Shown here: positions 35,101 through 43,739 of the stretch, in pieces
Position numbering within the stretch: the stretch's first letter is position 1
Layout: each line of letters opens with the position of its first letter
Assembly (NCBI GenBank): GCA_902728285.1
Contig: CACVBU010000024.1
Coordinates: 377,580 to 441,579 of the forward strand
DNA: 64,000 bases
Origin: Clytia hemisphaerica
Taxonomy: Eukaryota > Cnidaria > Hydrozoa > Leptothecata > Clytiidae
Direction of reading: 5' to 3'
Translations under genes and position numbers: made by a program
The notes under the pieces: generated by a model
Databases searched by the model: none
What the model saw: only the letters and a program-made list of their open reading frames with translations
Told to the model about the DNA's origin: nothing

Positions 35101-38100
35101 CCTTCGTTAAATTTACATCAAACTGTTTTAAGTTCCTTCTTCGTTTTCCACTACCGAAACCGTCAAATAAATTCTTCAAATTTTTCGAAAATACTGGTTG
35201 GAACTTACCGGTGAATTGGACTTTCTTGACGAACCAAAATCACTGAGTGGTAACGTGAACGATTTGAATCCCATTCCTCCAAAGGTTGGACGGCGATCTT
35301 TATCCGAAGGTTTACGCAAATCTATATTGAATATAAACATTGGAAATTTCTCTACTTATTTTCATTTCGATTTCATGGATTTTTGAGGGTACAAAAAAAA
35401 CAAAATGGTACAAAATAGATGGCTTTTGTAGTGAGTTCCATAGGGAATTTCCTTGAAGATCTAGGAGTAGTAATTTGAAACTTTTTATAGCACTGAGATG
35501 TTAAAAAGTGTGAAAAGGACCTGACAAACTCGTGAGACCAATTTTGCAGAGGTTTAGTAGACTAGGTCAATTTTACACATGTTACTAAGACTTAGTAAAT
35601 TAGGTTACTTTGAGAAACATTTTTGTTAGATCTATCAAATGAGGTTTTCAAAATCTGAAAGATAGCTCTACTAGTCTAGTAAACTAGTCGGTTATTACTT
35701 ATAACCTTATAATAAAACTGTCAATCAAATAGTGTAAACACTAATTAAATATTCAGCACGAGTGAGAGAAAAGGAAAATAACTTCCAACGCCTTTTTTTC
35801 TTCACCTAAAATCGTAAGGAGAGACATACAGATTTCTGTATGTCTGACCCGTGCGGGATTGCATTTATTTTTCTTTCTGTTTCTTACGTTTTTAGAAATT
35901 CTCATTTATTTATATGTTCCCATGTTCAATGTTACTATGAAATATCATTTAGTCAAAAAAGTTGGATGGTTTCTCAACAACCTAAAAAAAAGTTGTAAAA
36001 TTAAATAACGTTTTTTGAGGAAGTAGCTTCTAGTCGTTGAAATTCAGAAAAGAGACGCAACTTCACCCCTTCGATTCTTTTTATTTGGAGCTTGATTTTT
36101 TGTATATGGGTCTGCTTTCAACGACTAGTTTACTAGTCTATAGCTTTACCAACTGATCAATCAAAATTTACACCAAAGTAAGAATTGGATGATACTGGCT
36201 TTTTCCAACATTTAGGGAGAACAGACTGTTAACTAATGACATTGAATTAGTTATTTGCAGCATGGATATCCAGCCTAGCCTAACTTACCTCTATCCGTTG
36301 AAAAGGTTTGCGATGTTTTAAGGCTGACTCCAGTCACAGGTGCTGCAGGCTTCTTGCTATCGTCATCAACTAAACTATACATTGAATTGGTCTTGAATAG
36401 GGCGTCAGTATGATCTAATTCTCCTTTGGTTGTTGCAGGAGAAATATTCTGGTCAGCGTGAAGAGTTCCAACAATGTCTTCACCGACATCTACACTTTCA
36501 CCATCACCAGCAACATCATCATCACCAAATATGCTAGATCCATCGGATTCAGCGTCGCTTTCTCCACCGTCTGCTTGGTCTACAAAAAATGACGTATAGT
36601 TCTTTATAAGCAATATTGTTGACAAGTAGAGGGAGAGGAGAAGGAGGATCGTAAAGTCTTCTAGCAAAAATCAGAAAACACATATTTCCTATAAGCAGAT
36701 TCATGTAAAAAAGTCACGAGAAAACGCTCTGATTGGATGATTATTGCGCACATAAGAATATTTTTTTCAAAATGAGTTAAATCTTTGCATGTCTCAACCA
36801 ATCAGAGCTTTATCCGGCGTTTTTTCGTGACTTTTTTTATAAGAATCTGTTGACAGAAAATTTGTGTATTGGATACATAAGATACAGATCTATGTCTACC
36901 GATAAGATGTAAGTTGCTGCAATAGTCTGTACAGCGGTTTTGATAAATCTTCGAGATGTTATTATAAGTAATCGCGGACCAGAGCAGAGCTAAGTATTTC
37001 AACTTTCAATGTTCAAACTGCTTAATACACCTCCTTCTCACAGACCCGATAGGATTTTTAAGCCAGGGGAGGTAAAAATAATGAAACTGGATGGGGATTG
37101 ATATTCCCATATTTTTTTATGGCTGGGGATTCGAATTCCATTGTTTTCAAGTCAGAAAATCTTTGTAGTTACCAGATTTTTTTATTGGATTATTTTCAGC
37201 AGTGACAAAAATTAGAGGATAAATTTCCACTGGGGACGATATTTTGGATAATTTTTTCAAGGTTTTGAGCTTGTTCAAAATAGTTTGGCTGGTTAAGCTT
37301 TTCACATTGATTGTTGAAATTTAAGCATCGTTTTATAGATCTGGATAGAACATCATTATCATGATATTTAAAAAAAATTCTCACCTATCTCGAGATAGTC
37401 ATCATCCAACTCATCGACATAGACCACCATTTTGCCATCTGTATTATCATCGCCTTCGCTTTGATGTTGGTGTGGCTTGTCCTTTCGTGGAGCTATAGTG
37501 ATCACCTATACAATGAATCAATGATATTCAAAAAATCATATTCAGCTAAGAATCTGATGAACAATTTTCTGACAGAAGAAAACTTTCGAGGTCTAAAATA
37601 AAGAATGGAATCGGACAGCTGTAAATTATTTTTGAATATCAACATTTTTCACAACATCAGCTCGCTTGTTGAGATAATGTACAATCTATCTAAGGTAAAT
37701 TTTACAACTTTACATTGCTATAATCTAGTCTTTTTCTAGAGTTCGGTACAACAAATTATCAAGAAAATTCAAATTACCTGCATCGCTTCACCAGATTTGG
37801 TTTGTTCCACTGATAGGTTCACAACAGTGCTGGATTGAAATTGTCTGTGTCTGCCAGAATCTGTCAAATGTTGCCTTGGAGGAGGATGTTCCTCAATCAC
37901 TCCAAAAGCCTTTTTGAACCTACCAAAAACATTGGCAAATGAAAATGCATTGGATTCTTTTTGAAGTTTTTTAGCTTCAGTTCGATCTATGATATCATAG
38001 TTATTTAAGATATCTTCGTTTTTAGAGTGCAATCTCTTTTTGCCGGGTGACTTCTTCTTAGGACTTGGTGGAGCCAGCTTTGGAGAATCTTCAGATTGAA

Positions 38101-39652
38101 TTTCTGTGGTGTTTCCATTGCTAGATGTTTGAGTTTCAGGTGTTGTGATAGCCATGTTTTGGCCAATACTGGGTAACATTTCTTCCTCATCTTCGTCCCT
38201 ACTTACAGATATTGAAGGTGTTAAATTGAAATTCACTTTACTGCGTGGTGAAGGATTTTCTATGGATGATTGATCAGCATTGTTGTCAATATTCGGTGTT
38301 TCTGATGTAACTTTAACATCATCTTCAGCATTTTGAATTATATTTGTTTCAATGATTGTGGCTTCAGTAGGAGTGGAATCCTCATTGATATTTTGAACAG
38401 GATTTAATTCACTTGTCTCTGGGGTTGGGGTCGATATTACTGGATCTTTGTCAACCAAAGAAGCTCTTACTACACTGATGTTTGTTTCAGATACTCCTTC
38501 AACAGTTGATGACATTTCTGGAGCATTTTCATCAACAGTGTCCATTCTTGTAAGGATTTTCGCTTCTAAAACAGCATCGGACTCCATTTGGCTAACATCT
38601 GAATCACAAACTTCCAAAATGGTACCTTTTTCAAGATTTTGAGCGTCCTGTTTGTCTGTATCGACGAATTGACCAAAATTGATTTCACACGAGCCTTTTA
38701 CAACAAAATCATTTGAAATATCATCTTCAATAACGACTGGCTTGTTTCTTGATAGACTAATTGGCACATCTATGAAGAAAAAAACAGATCACTCTATCAA
38801 AAAATGAATTGTTGTAATAATGCACAGCTTGATTTAAATCTGTTAAAGTTGTTTATGTTTATCTAAAGATAATCGTTTTCCAAGATGAATCTGTCAAAAT
38901 GGACAGTCTGTACTTTATAATTTGGCAAATTTCGAGAGAAAATACATGATAGTTTCCCCTTTTTGCAAATCTTCCTCTAAGTAGGTTCATGATATCCTTA
39001 TTCCTTAACTTATGGAATAGATTAAAGGAACCAGATGAAAAGGAATATTTATTCATAGCTACCATGGGGCCGTCACTGAACAATCAACTAGAAACAAAAC
39101 AGATACAACTTTTCAGAAATGGCATTACTTGAATATACCCTAAAGAATAATTTTATATGCATCATTTACGTTTTTATCGATTTCTTTGTATAGAGCTTTT
39201 ATGAATGAATTTTTTACTTGTAAATAATTAGGCAATTTTTTCAACATAGAATTTTGATAGAAAGTTTGTGATTTTTTACCAAAGGAATTCATTACAATAC
39301 TCCTTTCAGACTTAAGTTAAGTGGACCATTGGCCAATAATCAAATTTATCATAACAAAGCCTTAAAAACGGCTTACTGTTTGAAAGAAATTGATCAGAGT
39401 TGGGTTATTAAAAAAAACATAAGAGTTTCTAACAAATTGTTAAAATGTCATACTTGAGTCATCATCACCAGAATCTGATGATTCACCAACATCATCAACA
39501 TCTAGTGTTGGTATTGCCACAATGCCATCACTGGAATTGTTGTCGACCTCGTTCTCTGTTTCTATAGGTGGCAAATCATCTAACAGAGCTAAAGTGATTG
39601 GATCATCTTGTCGGGTACTGATGACAATTTCATCTTCTAGTGTTAAGCTCAT
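16750..39652 (-). CDS. RhoGEF with DH, PH and ~17 MORN repeats (alsin-core-like)
   Basis: One gene of at least 26 exons, joined by GT..AG sites and frame: 39454-39652, 37778-38769, 37385-37505, 36289-36579, 35209-35321, 32685-32846, 32397-32534, 31837-31913, 30980-31076, 29944-30051, 28128-28284, 27470-27637, 27059-27185, 26772-26924, 26105-26172, 25579-25626, 24954-25047, 24048-24250, 23792-23838, 23230-23458, 20130-20267, 19521-19569, 18800-18888, 18578-18629, 17983-18068, 16750-16947. All joints keep frame except 29944/28284, where 3n+2 bases are missing. The product is about 1,400 residues: acidic tail (1-645), DH (about 648-850), PH (about 850-965), MORN (about 980-1380). It should activate a Rho-family GTPase at a membrane or the cytoskeleton (family inference). 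DH-PH-MORN is the order found in alsin, but no RCC1 or VPS9 is seen. The start ATG at 39652 opens a clean first exon. Confidence 0.85.
18170..18482 (-). repeat. tRNA-derived SINE (intronic)
   Basis: On the minus strand, TAGCTCTGGGTAGCTTAGTC (near 18475) gives an A-box-like sequence and GGGGGTTCAATCTCC (about 18371-18385) a B-box. A further GC-richer body runs to about 18170. The box spacing is longer than in a true tRNA, consistent with a SINE head carrying an internal duplication. Confidence 0.5.
18959..19214. mobile_element. DNA-transposon MITE, CAGGCCCGTAG termini, 5-bp TSD
   Basis: The ends CAGGCCCGTAG and CTACGGGCCTG are inverted and flanked by GTCTT on both sides (18954-18958 and 19215-19219). 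The element is 256 bp, with poly-G/poly-C patches inside each end. The 5-bp duplication supports real transposition; the superfamily is not certain. Confidence 0.8.
20346..22854. mobile_element. 2.5-kb element with TTAAGGTGGGAGTCACATGA termini
   Basis: The left end TTAAGGTGGGAGTCACATGA (about 20346) is inverted at the right end TCATGTGACTCCCACCTTAA (to about 22853). The terminal TTAA on each side is what a TTAA-targeting (piggyBac or Kolobok-like) element would leave. No transposase frame is visible, so it looks non-autonomous. It is interrupted by the 21100-21960 element and lies in the intron between exons 20 and 21 of the RhoGEF-MORN gene. Confidence 0.6.
21100..21960. mobile_element. 861-bp TIR element with perfect 10-bp target duplication
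   Basis: The left end CGGCAGGTACAAAATGCATA is inverted at the right end TATGCATTTTGAACCTGCCG. The flanks carry ATTTAATAAG at 21090-21099 and again at 21961-21970, an exact 10-bp duplication. The length suggests a Mutator-like (MULE) non-autonomous element. The terminal TGCATAATGCAT tracts are AT-rich and lengthen the hairpin. It is nested inside the 20346-22854 element. Confidence 0.85.
24271..24366 (+). repeat. tandem repeat, 32-bp unit x3
   Basis: Three units of GTCGAATTAATACGAGATTA... start at 24271, 24303 and 24335 with one mismatch in the third. They lie just upstream (on the minus strand) of the exon 24048-24250. Confidence 0.85.
24641..24871. mobile_element. MITE, TATTGGAACTAATTTTCGCG termini
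   Basis: The left end TATTGGAACTAATTTTCGCG is inverted at the right end TTAATTCCAATAA. The interior is a run of TTTCGCG/CGCGAAA words. A copy of the left part lies at 48025-48250. Confidence 0.7.
25844..26079. mobile_element. TTAAAGG MITE, copy 3
   Basis: The termini TTAAGGGTTTTCTTTTTACA and TAAAAACAAAACCTTTAA flank a core with CAGGACAGTGTCTGCCTATT. It is inserted in the intron between exons 25579-25626 and 26105-26172, ending 25 bp before the latter. Confidence 0.85.
26772..32534 (-). CDS. RhoGEF-MORN gene, exons 7-14: DH and PH domains
   Basis: The DH domain starts at R-R-S-L-I-A-L-E-L-Y-T-T-E-R-T-F-V (CR1, conserved Glu). It continues D-I-K-S-I-F-A-N-I-D-E-I-L, then after exon 10 P-S-Y-L-I-T-V-I-Q-R-I-P-R-Y-I-L-L-L-K-D-L (the CR3 signature, Q-R-I-P-R-Y-x-L-L-L-K), and H-P-D-Y. 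The PH domain runs from R-T-L-V-H-E-G-D-V through V-L-F-N-D-L-L-V-F to the closing helix with its invariant Trp, K-K-I-W-L-K-N-L-R-E-T-I. Conserved catalytic-surface motifs look intact, so an active exchange factor is expected. Exons 10 (29944-30051) and 11 (28128-28284) do not join in frame. An 8-nt microexon at about 28632-28639, flanked by CAG and GT, would restore frame and is the best candidate seen. Confidence 0.85.
28632..28639 (-). CDS. candidate 8-nt microexon of the RhoGEF-MORN gene
   Basis: The minus strand reads ...GAACAG|AAACCAAG|GTGAAG. Eight bases between AG and GT would supply the missing 3n+2 bases between exons 10 and 11 and add Lys-Pro plus two bases that complete Ser. The upstream pyrimidine tract is weak. 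It is a hypothesis based on frame only. Confidence 0.25.
28751..28822 (-). repeat. tRNA-Leu-like sequence / SINE head
   Basis: On the minus strand a tRNA-like stretch reads GGTCGGTATAAGGCGCTAGA, matching the D-arm/A-box of leucine tRNAs. A perfect 6-bp anticodon-like stem (ATCACC / GGTGAT) around a 7-nt loop containing TAA follows. A weak B-box follows. The acceptor stem does not close, so a SINE or pseudo-tRNA is favoured. It is a GC-rich island inside an AT-rich intron. Confidence 0.4.
30073..30140 (+). repeat. tandem duplication, ~34-bp unit x2
   Basis: TTTCAGTATTTCTAATATGT and the following ATTTTAGCTATA occur twice in succession with one substitution. Confidence 0.75.
31195..31590 (-). 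repeat. tRNA-derived SINE with (TATC)n tail
   Basis: Minus strand: GCGCAGTGGTATAGTGGTTA (A-box, about 31580) and GGCCCTAGTTCGATACC (B-box, about 31516-31532) resemble Asp/Glu/Gly-type tRNAs. A GC-rich 300-bp body follows, and the 3' end is TATCTATCTATCTC at about 31195-31205. A pol III head plus microsatellite tail is the standard SINE layout. Confidence 0.75.
32235..32381. mobile_element. pogo/Tigger-like MITE
   Basis: The left end CAGTTGAGTCTCCATAACTC is inverted at the right end GAGTTAAAGAGACTTTACTG. CAGT..(A/G)TCTC..TAACTCGAAC termini are typical of mariner/pogo-type MITEs. A decayed relative spans about 30160-30330. Confidence 0.6.
32685..39652 (-). CDS. RhoGEF-MORN gene, exons 1-6: acidic disordered N-terminus
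   Basis: Six exons encode about 626 residues dominated by Asp, Glu, Ser, Thr and Asn, with acidic runs such as S-G-D-D-D-S-S and D-E-L-D-D-D-Y. Exon 2 (37778-38769) alone gives 331 residues. It holds a basic patch P-S-P-K-K-K-S-P-G-K-K-R and a compact motif, S-F-A-N-V-F-G-R-F-K-K-A-F-G, the only hydrophobic segment. Exon 5 has R-R-P-T-F-G-G-M-G-F and exon 6 the very basic P-R-A-P-R-R-R-R-W. No RCC1-type beta-propeller repeats are present, unlike vertebrate alsin. Low complexity and Ser/Thr-Pro sites suggest a phosphorylated linker. Exon 6 is placed after a TAG-TAG acceptor at 32847-32849, the only choice that avoids an immediate stop. Confidence 0.75.
36696..36849. mobile_element. short hairpin MITE (CAGATTC..AAAAAGTCACGA termini)
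   Basis: The left arm CAGATTCATGTAAAAAAGTC continues to GCTCTGATTGG. The right arm is its inverse, CCAATCAGAGC through GACTTTTTTTATAAGAATCTG. Arms are about 45 bp with a short loop. It lies between exons 3 and 4 of the RhoGEF-MORN gene. Confidence 0.75.
37026..37262. mobile_element. truncated MITE related to 10107-10405
   Basis: It shares ACACC(T)CCTTCTC(A/G)CAGACC, GGTAAAAATAATGAAA and ATGGCTGGGGATT with the 10.1-kb copy. The right inverted terminus is missing. The GACGATATTTTGG tail is also shared. Confidence 0.65.
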
Positions 39653-40892
39653 TTTTTCTTGTTTTACATTTGTTTTAAGTCTAATAGGAAAGAAGATTCA
39701 AGAAGCTAAGAAAGAAGATTCAAGAAGCTAAGAAACATGTTCAAGTGCATACAGCCACAACAATTCTGTAGATTGCCAAACTTCTTCTTACAAAGAAAAC
39801 AGGTGAGAATTGTTGTAAATTTCTGGTTAATTATTCAACAAAAAGATAATTACTGCACTAAATTAACAAGGGGGGTTTTGGTACTTAGTAATGAGTAATT
39901 TTAATTATCTTTTGAATCTTTTTTGAAATTATTTGTTATTTTTCAAAAAAAAAAATTCTTGATTGAAGAAGTTCAATCATTTTGCAGGCAATGGAATGTC
40001 ATCAAAATGCTTGCTGAATTCATTAAGTAACATATTGAAAAGTATTAATTTGAAAAATGAATTTTATGTTGCAAAAAATCAGCAATTGGTGAGAAAAAGG
40101 TCCCAAGAAGACAAAACTTGTCCTGAAAAGAACAAAATAAGGTGGTCTTTGTGTCAAAATTTCACCACAAGGTCTAGTACATGGTGTACTAAAATACTAC
40201 TTCCCTAAAATGGGGTGGCACTACAGTAAACCAAGAAACTCAAAGATATAATTAATTCATTTTGTAGCTTTGTGTGAAGCCATTCTGTGAAATCTGGTAA
40301 CTTGCACAAGTGGAGGGGAACTTGCATAGCCATTGCCTGACCAATCAAAGTAGCAAAATTACAAAACAAATAAAACAGTGCAAGAACTATGTAGATCTGC
40401 TCGCAGCTTTACTCATTTTAGAATCTGATATTTGCTGCCCAAAGAATTTTTGGCAACAGAATTGCAGGTAAATAAAATAACATGGTTGGATAGTAAAAAA
40501 TCATGCAAAATCACAGGTTTTAAGATGACGGGAATTCAGATGTTTATCCATGGCTGGTGGAGGTGTAATCTTAAATTTCATAATGATATTAAACATAATT
40601 ATGTATGACATCACCTTTATGATGAGAAGATATACATTTTGCAACACAAAAATTTTGCAAATCAGGCTTGTTTTGATTTAACTTTGTATTTCAATGACCA
40701 GCCAGGTCACTTATTTGAGGGCTGTGCTTGTTGTCTCCACTGATGCAAGTTTTTTTGCAGTTTAGTAGTGGAAATCTAAGGTGGGCCAAATAAGAAGTTT
40801 CAATTTTATTAACATGAAAACATACAAAAATAACTTTTGCATTCCATAATTGATGCTACAAATCCCAAATTTTGTCAAACAATTAAATTTTT
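39653..40892. promoter_or_regulatory. 5' flank of the RhoGEF-MORN gene
   Basis: This is the region upstream of the start codon at 39652. I see no TATA box or CpG-rich patch of note; a short direct repeat AAGAAAGATTCAAGAAGCT lies at 39690-39735. No coding exon was recognised. Confidence 0.35.
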
Positions 40893-42040
40893 CAATTTTT
40901 GGACCTACCTTGGAGACGCTATAAATTAACCCATGTCCATCTGTCTGTTGTTATGAATAAATAGAATTCAATGTTATGCATTTAACACATTTATAATTGA
41001 TATCTACGTGACGTGACCATTAAACAATCACTCAGAACACAAATAGTGACGATCTATTAAAATAAGTCGTTTGTTTCTTATAAAAAAAACGTTTAGAAAC
41101 CAAAATTTCGTGCTCTTGAAATATTCTTTCATATTCAAGAATTTGTGAGCAAAAACAAACATCTATCTCATCAAAAAATTGAGTAATTTGGCTAAGAACA
41201 TTGATGTATGCTTATTAATAGTGATTCTTATAGATAAAGATGCGTTTTTGAGCTGAAAAATTCTTTTTTTACAAATATCTGCTTGAGCCATCTTTTACCT
41301 ACTTTCATGCAAAAAATCAGAAAAAAACAATGATCCAATATTTCACAAAGTCATAAGAACCCTTTTTTGGCTGTTTTTTAGCTGAAATTTACCCCAAAAA
41401 TTCTTTTTCGAAAAATCGAGCTCCGCCAAATTCGAGGGTTTATAGTTATGCATGTTTGTGCAATAAATCATAAAGAATGAAAGAGCCAATCTCGAGAAAA
41501 GCTAATATCTAAGTAATTGATAATGTGCTTATAAAAAAATATCGAATTTGGCCAGTTTTTTTTATAAAAACACGCTAAGCAACCCAAATTTCCTGTCTAA
41601 ACACACATATTCTACAAAAGTACGCCCTCATGAGCAAAAAAAACATTGAAGTAATTTGACTAAGAACATTGATGTATGCTTATTACAAGTGATTCTTATA
41701 GATAAACATGCGTTTTTTGAGCCAACAAATTTTTTATGCAAAAATCTGTTTGAGCCATCTTGGTACCCTACTTTCATGCAAACAATCAGAAAAAATTAAT
41801 GATCCAATTTTTCACTAAGTCCAAAAAACCTGTTTTTTAGCCGTTTTTTGGCCCAAATTTGGCCCAAAATTTTTTTTTTCGAAAATCGAGTTCCGTCACA
41901 TTTTGTCCACCACCATTTTGCACCTTTGTACCAAAAATCAAAAGATTCCTATGATTTAATCCCGAGAAAAGTTGATAACAGACGGACGGACGGACGAACA
42001 CAGGTTAATTTATAGGACCTCAAGGTAGGTCCAAAAATTT
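40893..42040. mobile_element. 1.15-kb TIR element with internal ~470-bp tandem duplication
   Basis: The left end TTTTTGGACCTACCTTGGAG (about 40895), with TATAAATTAACC and CTGTCTGTTG, is inverted at about 41965-42038 (GACGGACGGACG...GGTTAATTTATAGG...AAGGTAGGTCCAAAAATT). Inside, about 41110-41440 and 41580-41905 are direct copies (shared CTAAGAACATTGATGTATGC, TGATTCTTATAGATAAA and TACTTTCATGCAAA). No transposase is seen. Confidence 0.75.
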
Positions 42041-42514
42041 GGTCTACTGTATAAGTAACCTTTCCTTTATATTTCATTGAAAGGAGGTTGTCACATTCAT
42101 TTGCGGCAAGTTTTTCCACGTGCTGGCGACTTACAGTAGACATAACATTAAATTACACCGGTCTTTTGGAACTGAGTTTTACCAATCTCTACATCCCATA
42201 TTGATATATTTGTTCTCAAATGATAACTGAAAAGGCAAAATTAAGTTCCAATTGACATTACTAAAGTGGTACCTTTCTTATAAATTATTCAATAAACGCC
42301 ACTTTCTTTTAAACGCCCCCCTTTGAGTAACACCCCTTCTAAAATCTAAAACATTTAATGAGCACCGAGCATTTATTCAAATAATAAGGCACTGACATTA
42401 GATCAACTTACGGTACCGATTTGGAAAGAATAAGAAAAATTGACACTCATTTTTAAAATTTTTCATACTGTTTATCAAGCGCTTGAGGAGGTTTTAACAG
42501 TGTAGGTATAACAG

Positions 42515-43739
42515 AGGGGGGGGTCGGTACTAAAATCCAAGACATATATGAGTACTAAAAGGTTTTTTGACGATTTTTGACATACCCCACCTAGTTTTGG
42601 AAAAAGGAATTTTAGTACACATGTACTAAAATTTATTTATTTGACATTTTAGCATAGTGACCACCTAAATAAGGCTTATTTTGGAATTCAGTTCGGAGAA
42701 TGCAGGTCTTTGGACTTTCAACAAAATGCCAACTCTGGTTATTTAAGCTGTCAATGAACCTGATCTATCTCTATCCATTCTAGATAAAAACTCAGAAACA
42801 GTCAAGACACTTTTGCTCTGCTCTACTTTAGTTATTGCAAAGATTGATTGGTTATTTTTCATCTCTAATTATTTAACAGCTTATCATTTCTTTTCTATCC
42901 AGTTATCCATGGTTCTTTACAAAAACAAAGCATTCAACTATGAAAAAAAAATTTATTCCAGAAAGCAGAACTGTTGGATGATGGAGTGAAATTTTTAAAA
43001 ATGGAATTTTGAGTGGGGCTAAAATTCAAGGGTATTTTACCACCGGGGACAAAATTTTTGCTTAATTTGTGACACAGGGGTGTTTAAATCTTATTCATTT
43101 TTCCTAAAATGCTCGGTTAATAGTTACATTTCCTAAAATTTGGTGATTTTTAGTACTCATGTACTAAAATTTTTCTTAAATTTCTTGAAGACCCCACACT
43201 ACTACTAGGTCTGAAAACATCAATTGTGGACACGGTTGATGTTTTTTATCCACAGTCAATCATTTTTATGGACAGTTTTTTCTTTTTCTTGACTGTTGAT
43301 GCCAGGAAATAGACAGCCAATACTTTTCATGAACTGTCAAGATTATTAAATTGACTGTCGATGTCTGATATATTGACTGTCGATATCTGATATTGACTGT
43401 TGATAGCTTTTATCTTGACTGTCAATCTCAGAAATCGACAGTCGATCTCAGATATTGACAGTCAATTTAATAATCTCGACAGTTCATAAAAAGTATTGGC
43501 TGCCTATTTCCTGGCATCAACAGTCAAGAAAAAGAAAAAACAGTCCATAAAAATGATTGACTGTGGATAAAAAACATCAACCGTGTCCACAATTGATGTT
43601 TTCAGACCTAGTAGTGCCACCTAATTTGGGATTTTATAACACATGGTACTAAAATGCTTTAAGGCTTTTTTTGTAATACCACCACGTCACTAAAAGTCAT
43701 GATGTCTGAAATTTTAGTATCGACCCCGACCCCCCCCCC
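42515..43739. mobile_element. outer fold-back with poly-G/poly-C ends and GTACTAAAAT motifs
   Basis: The left end is GGGGGGGGTCGGTACTAAAAT (42515); the right end ATTTTAGTATCGACCCCGAC followed by poly-C (to 43739) is its inverse. Palindromic pairs such as TTTTAGTAC(A/T)CATGTACTAAAA occur at about 42611-42633 and 43149-43171. A piece of the ACACCCC MITE family (about 42955-43085) and the 43199-43617 palindrome lie inside. Confidence 0.6.
43199..43617. mobile_element. near-perfect ~0.4-kb palindrome
   Basis: The arms run from about 43204 (TAGGTCTGAAAACATCAATT) inward to about 43400, and back from 43612 (AATTGATGTTTTCAGACCTA). The outer 160 bases of each arm differ at only a handful of sites. 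The centre consists of about six ATTGACTGTCGATNTCTGA-type units in both orientations. There is no coding capacity. Confidence 0.9.

Noticed and set aside
38448-38642. Open frames antisense to exon 2 of the RhoGEF-MORN gene
   Set aside because: They mirror the low-complexity acidic coding strand; the minus strand has the spliced, domain-bearing reading.
16750-39652. Calling the gene ALS2 outright
   Set aside because: The DH-PH-MORN order fits, but the RCC1 and VPS9 domains that define alsin are not visible, so no gene symbol is given.
43199-43617. CRISPR-like array
   Set aside because: The short repeated units alternate in orientation within a palindrome, there are no constant spacers, and the DNA is from an animal.
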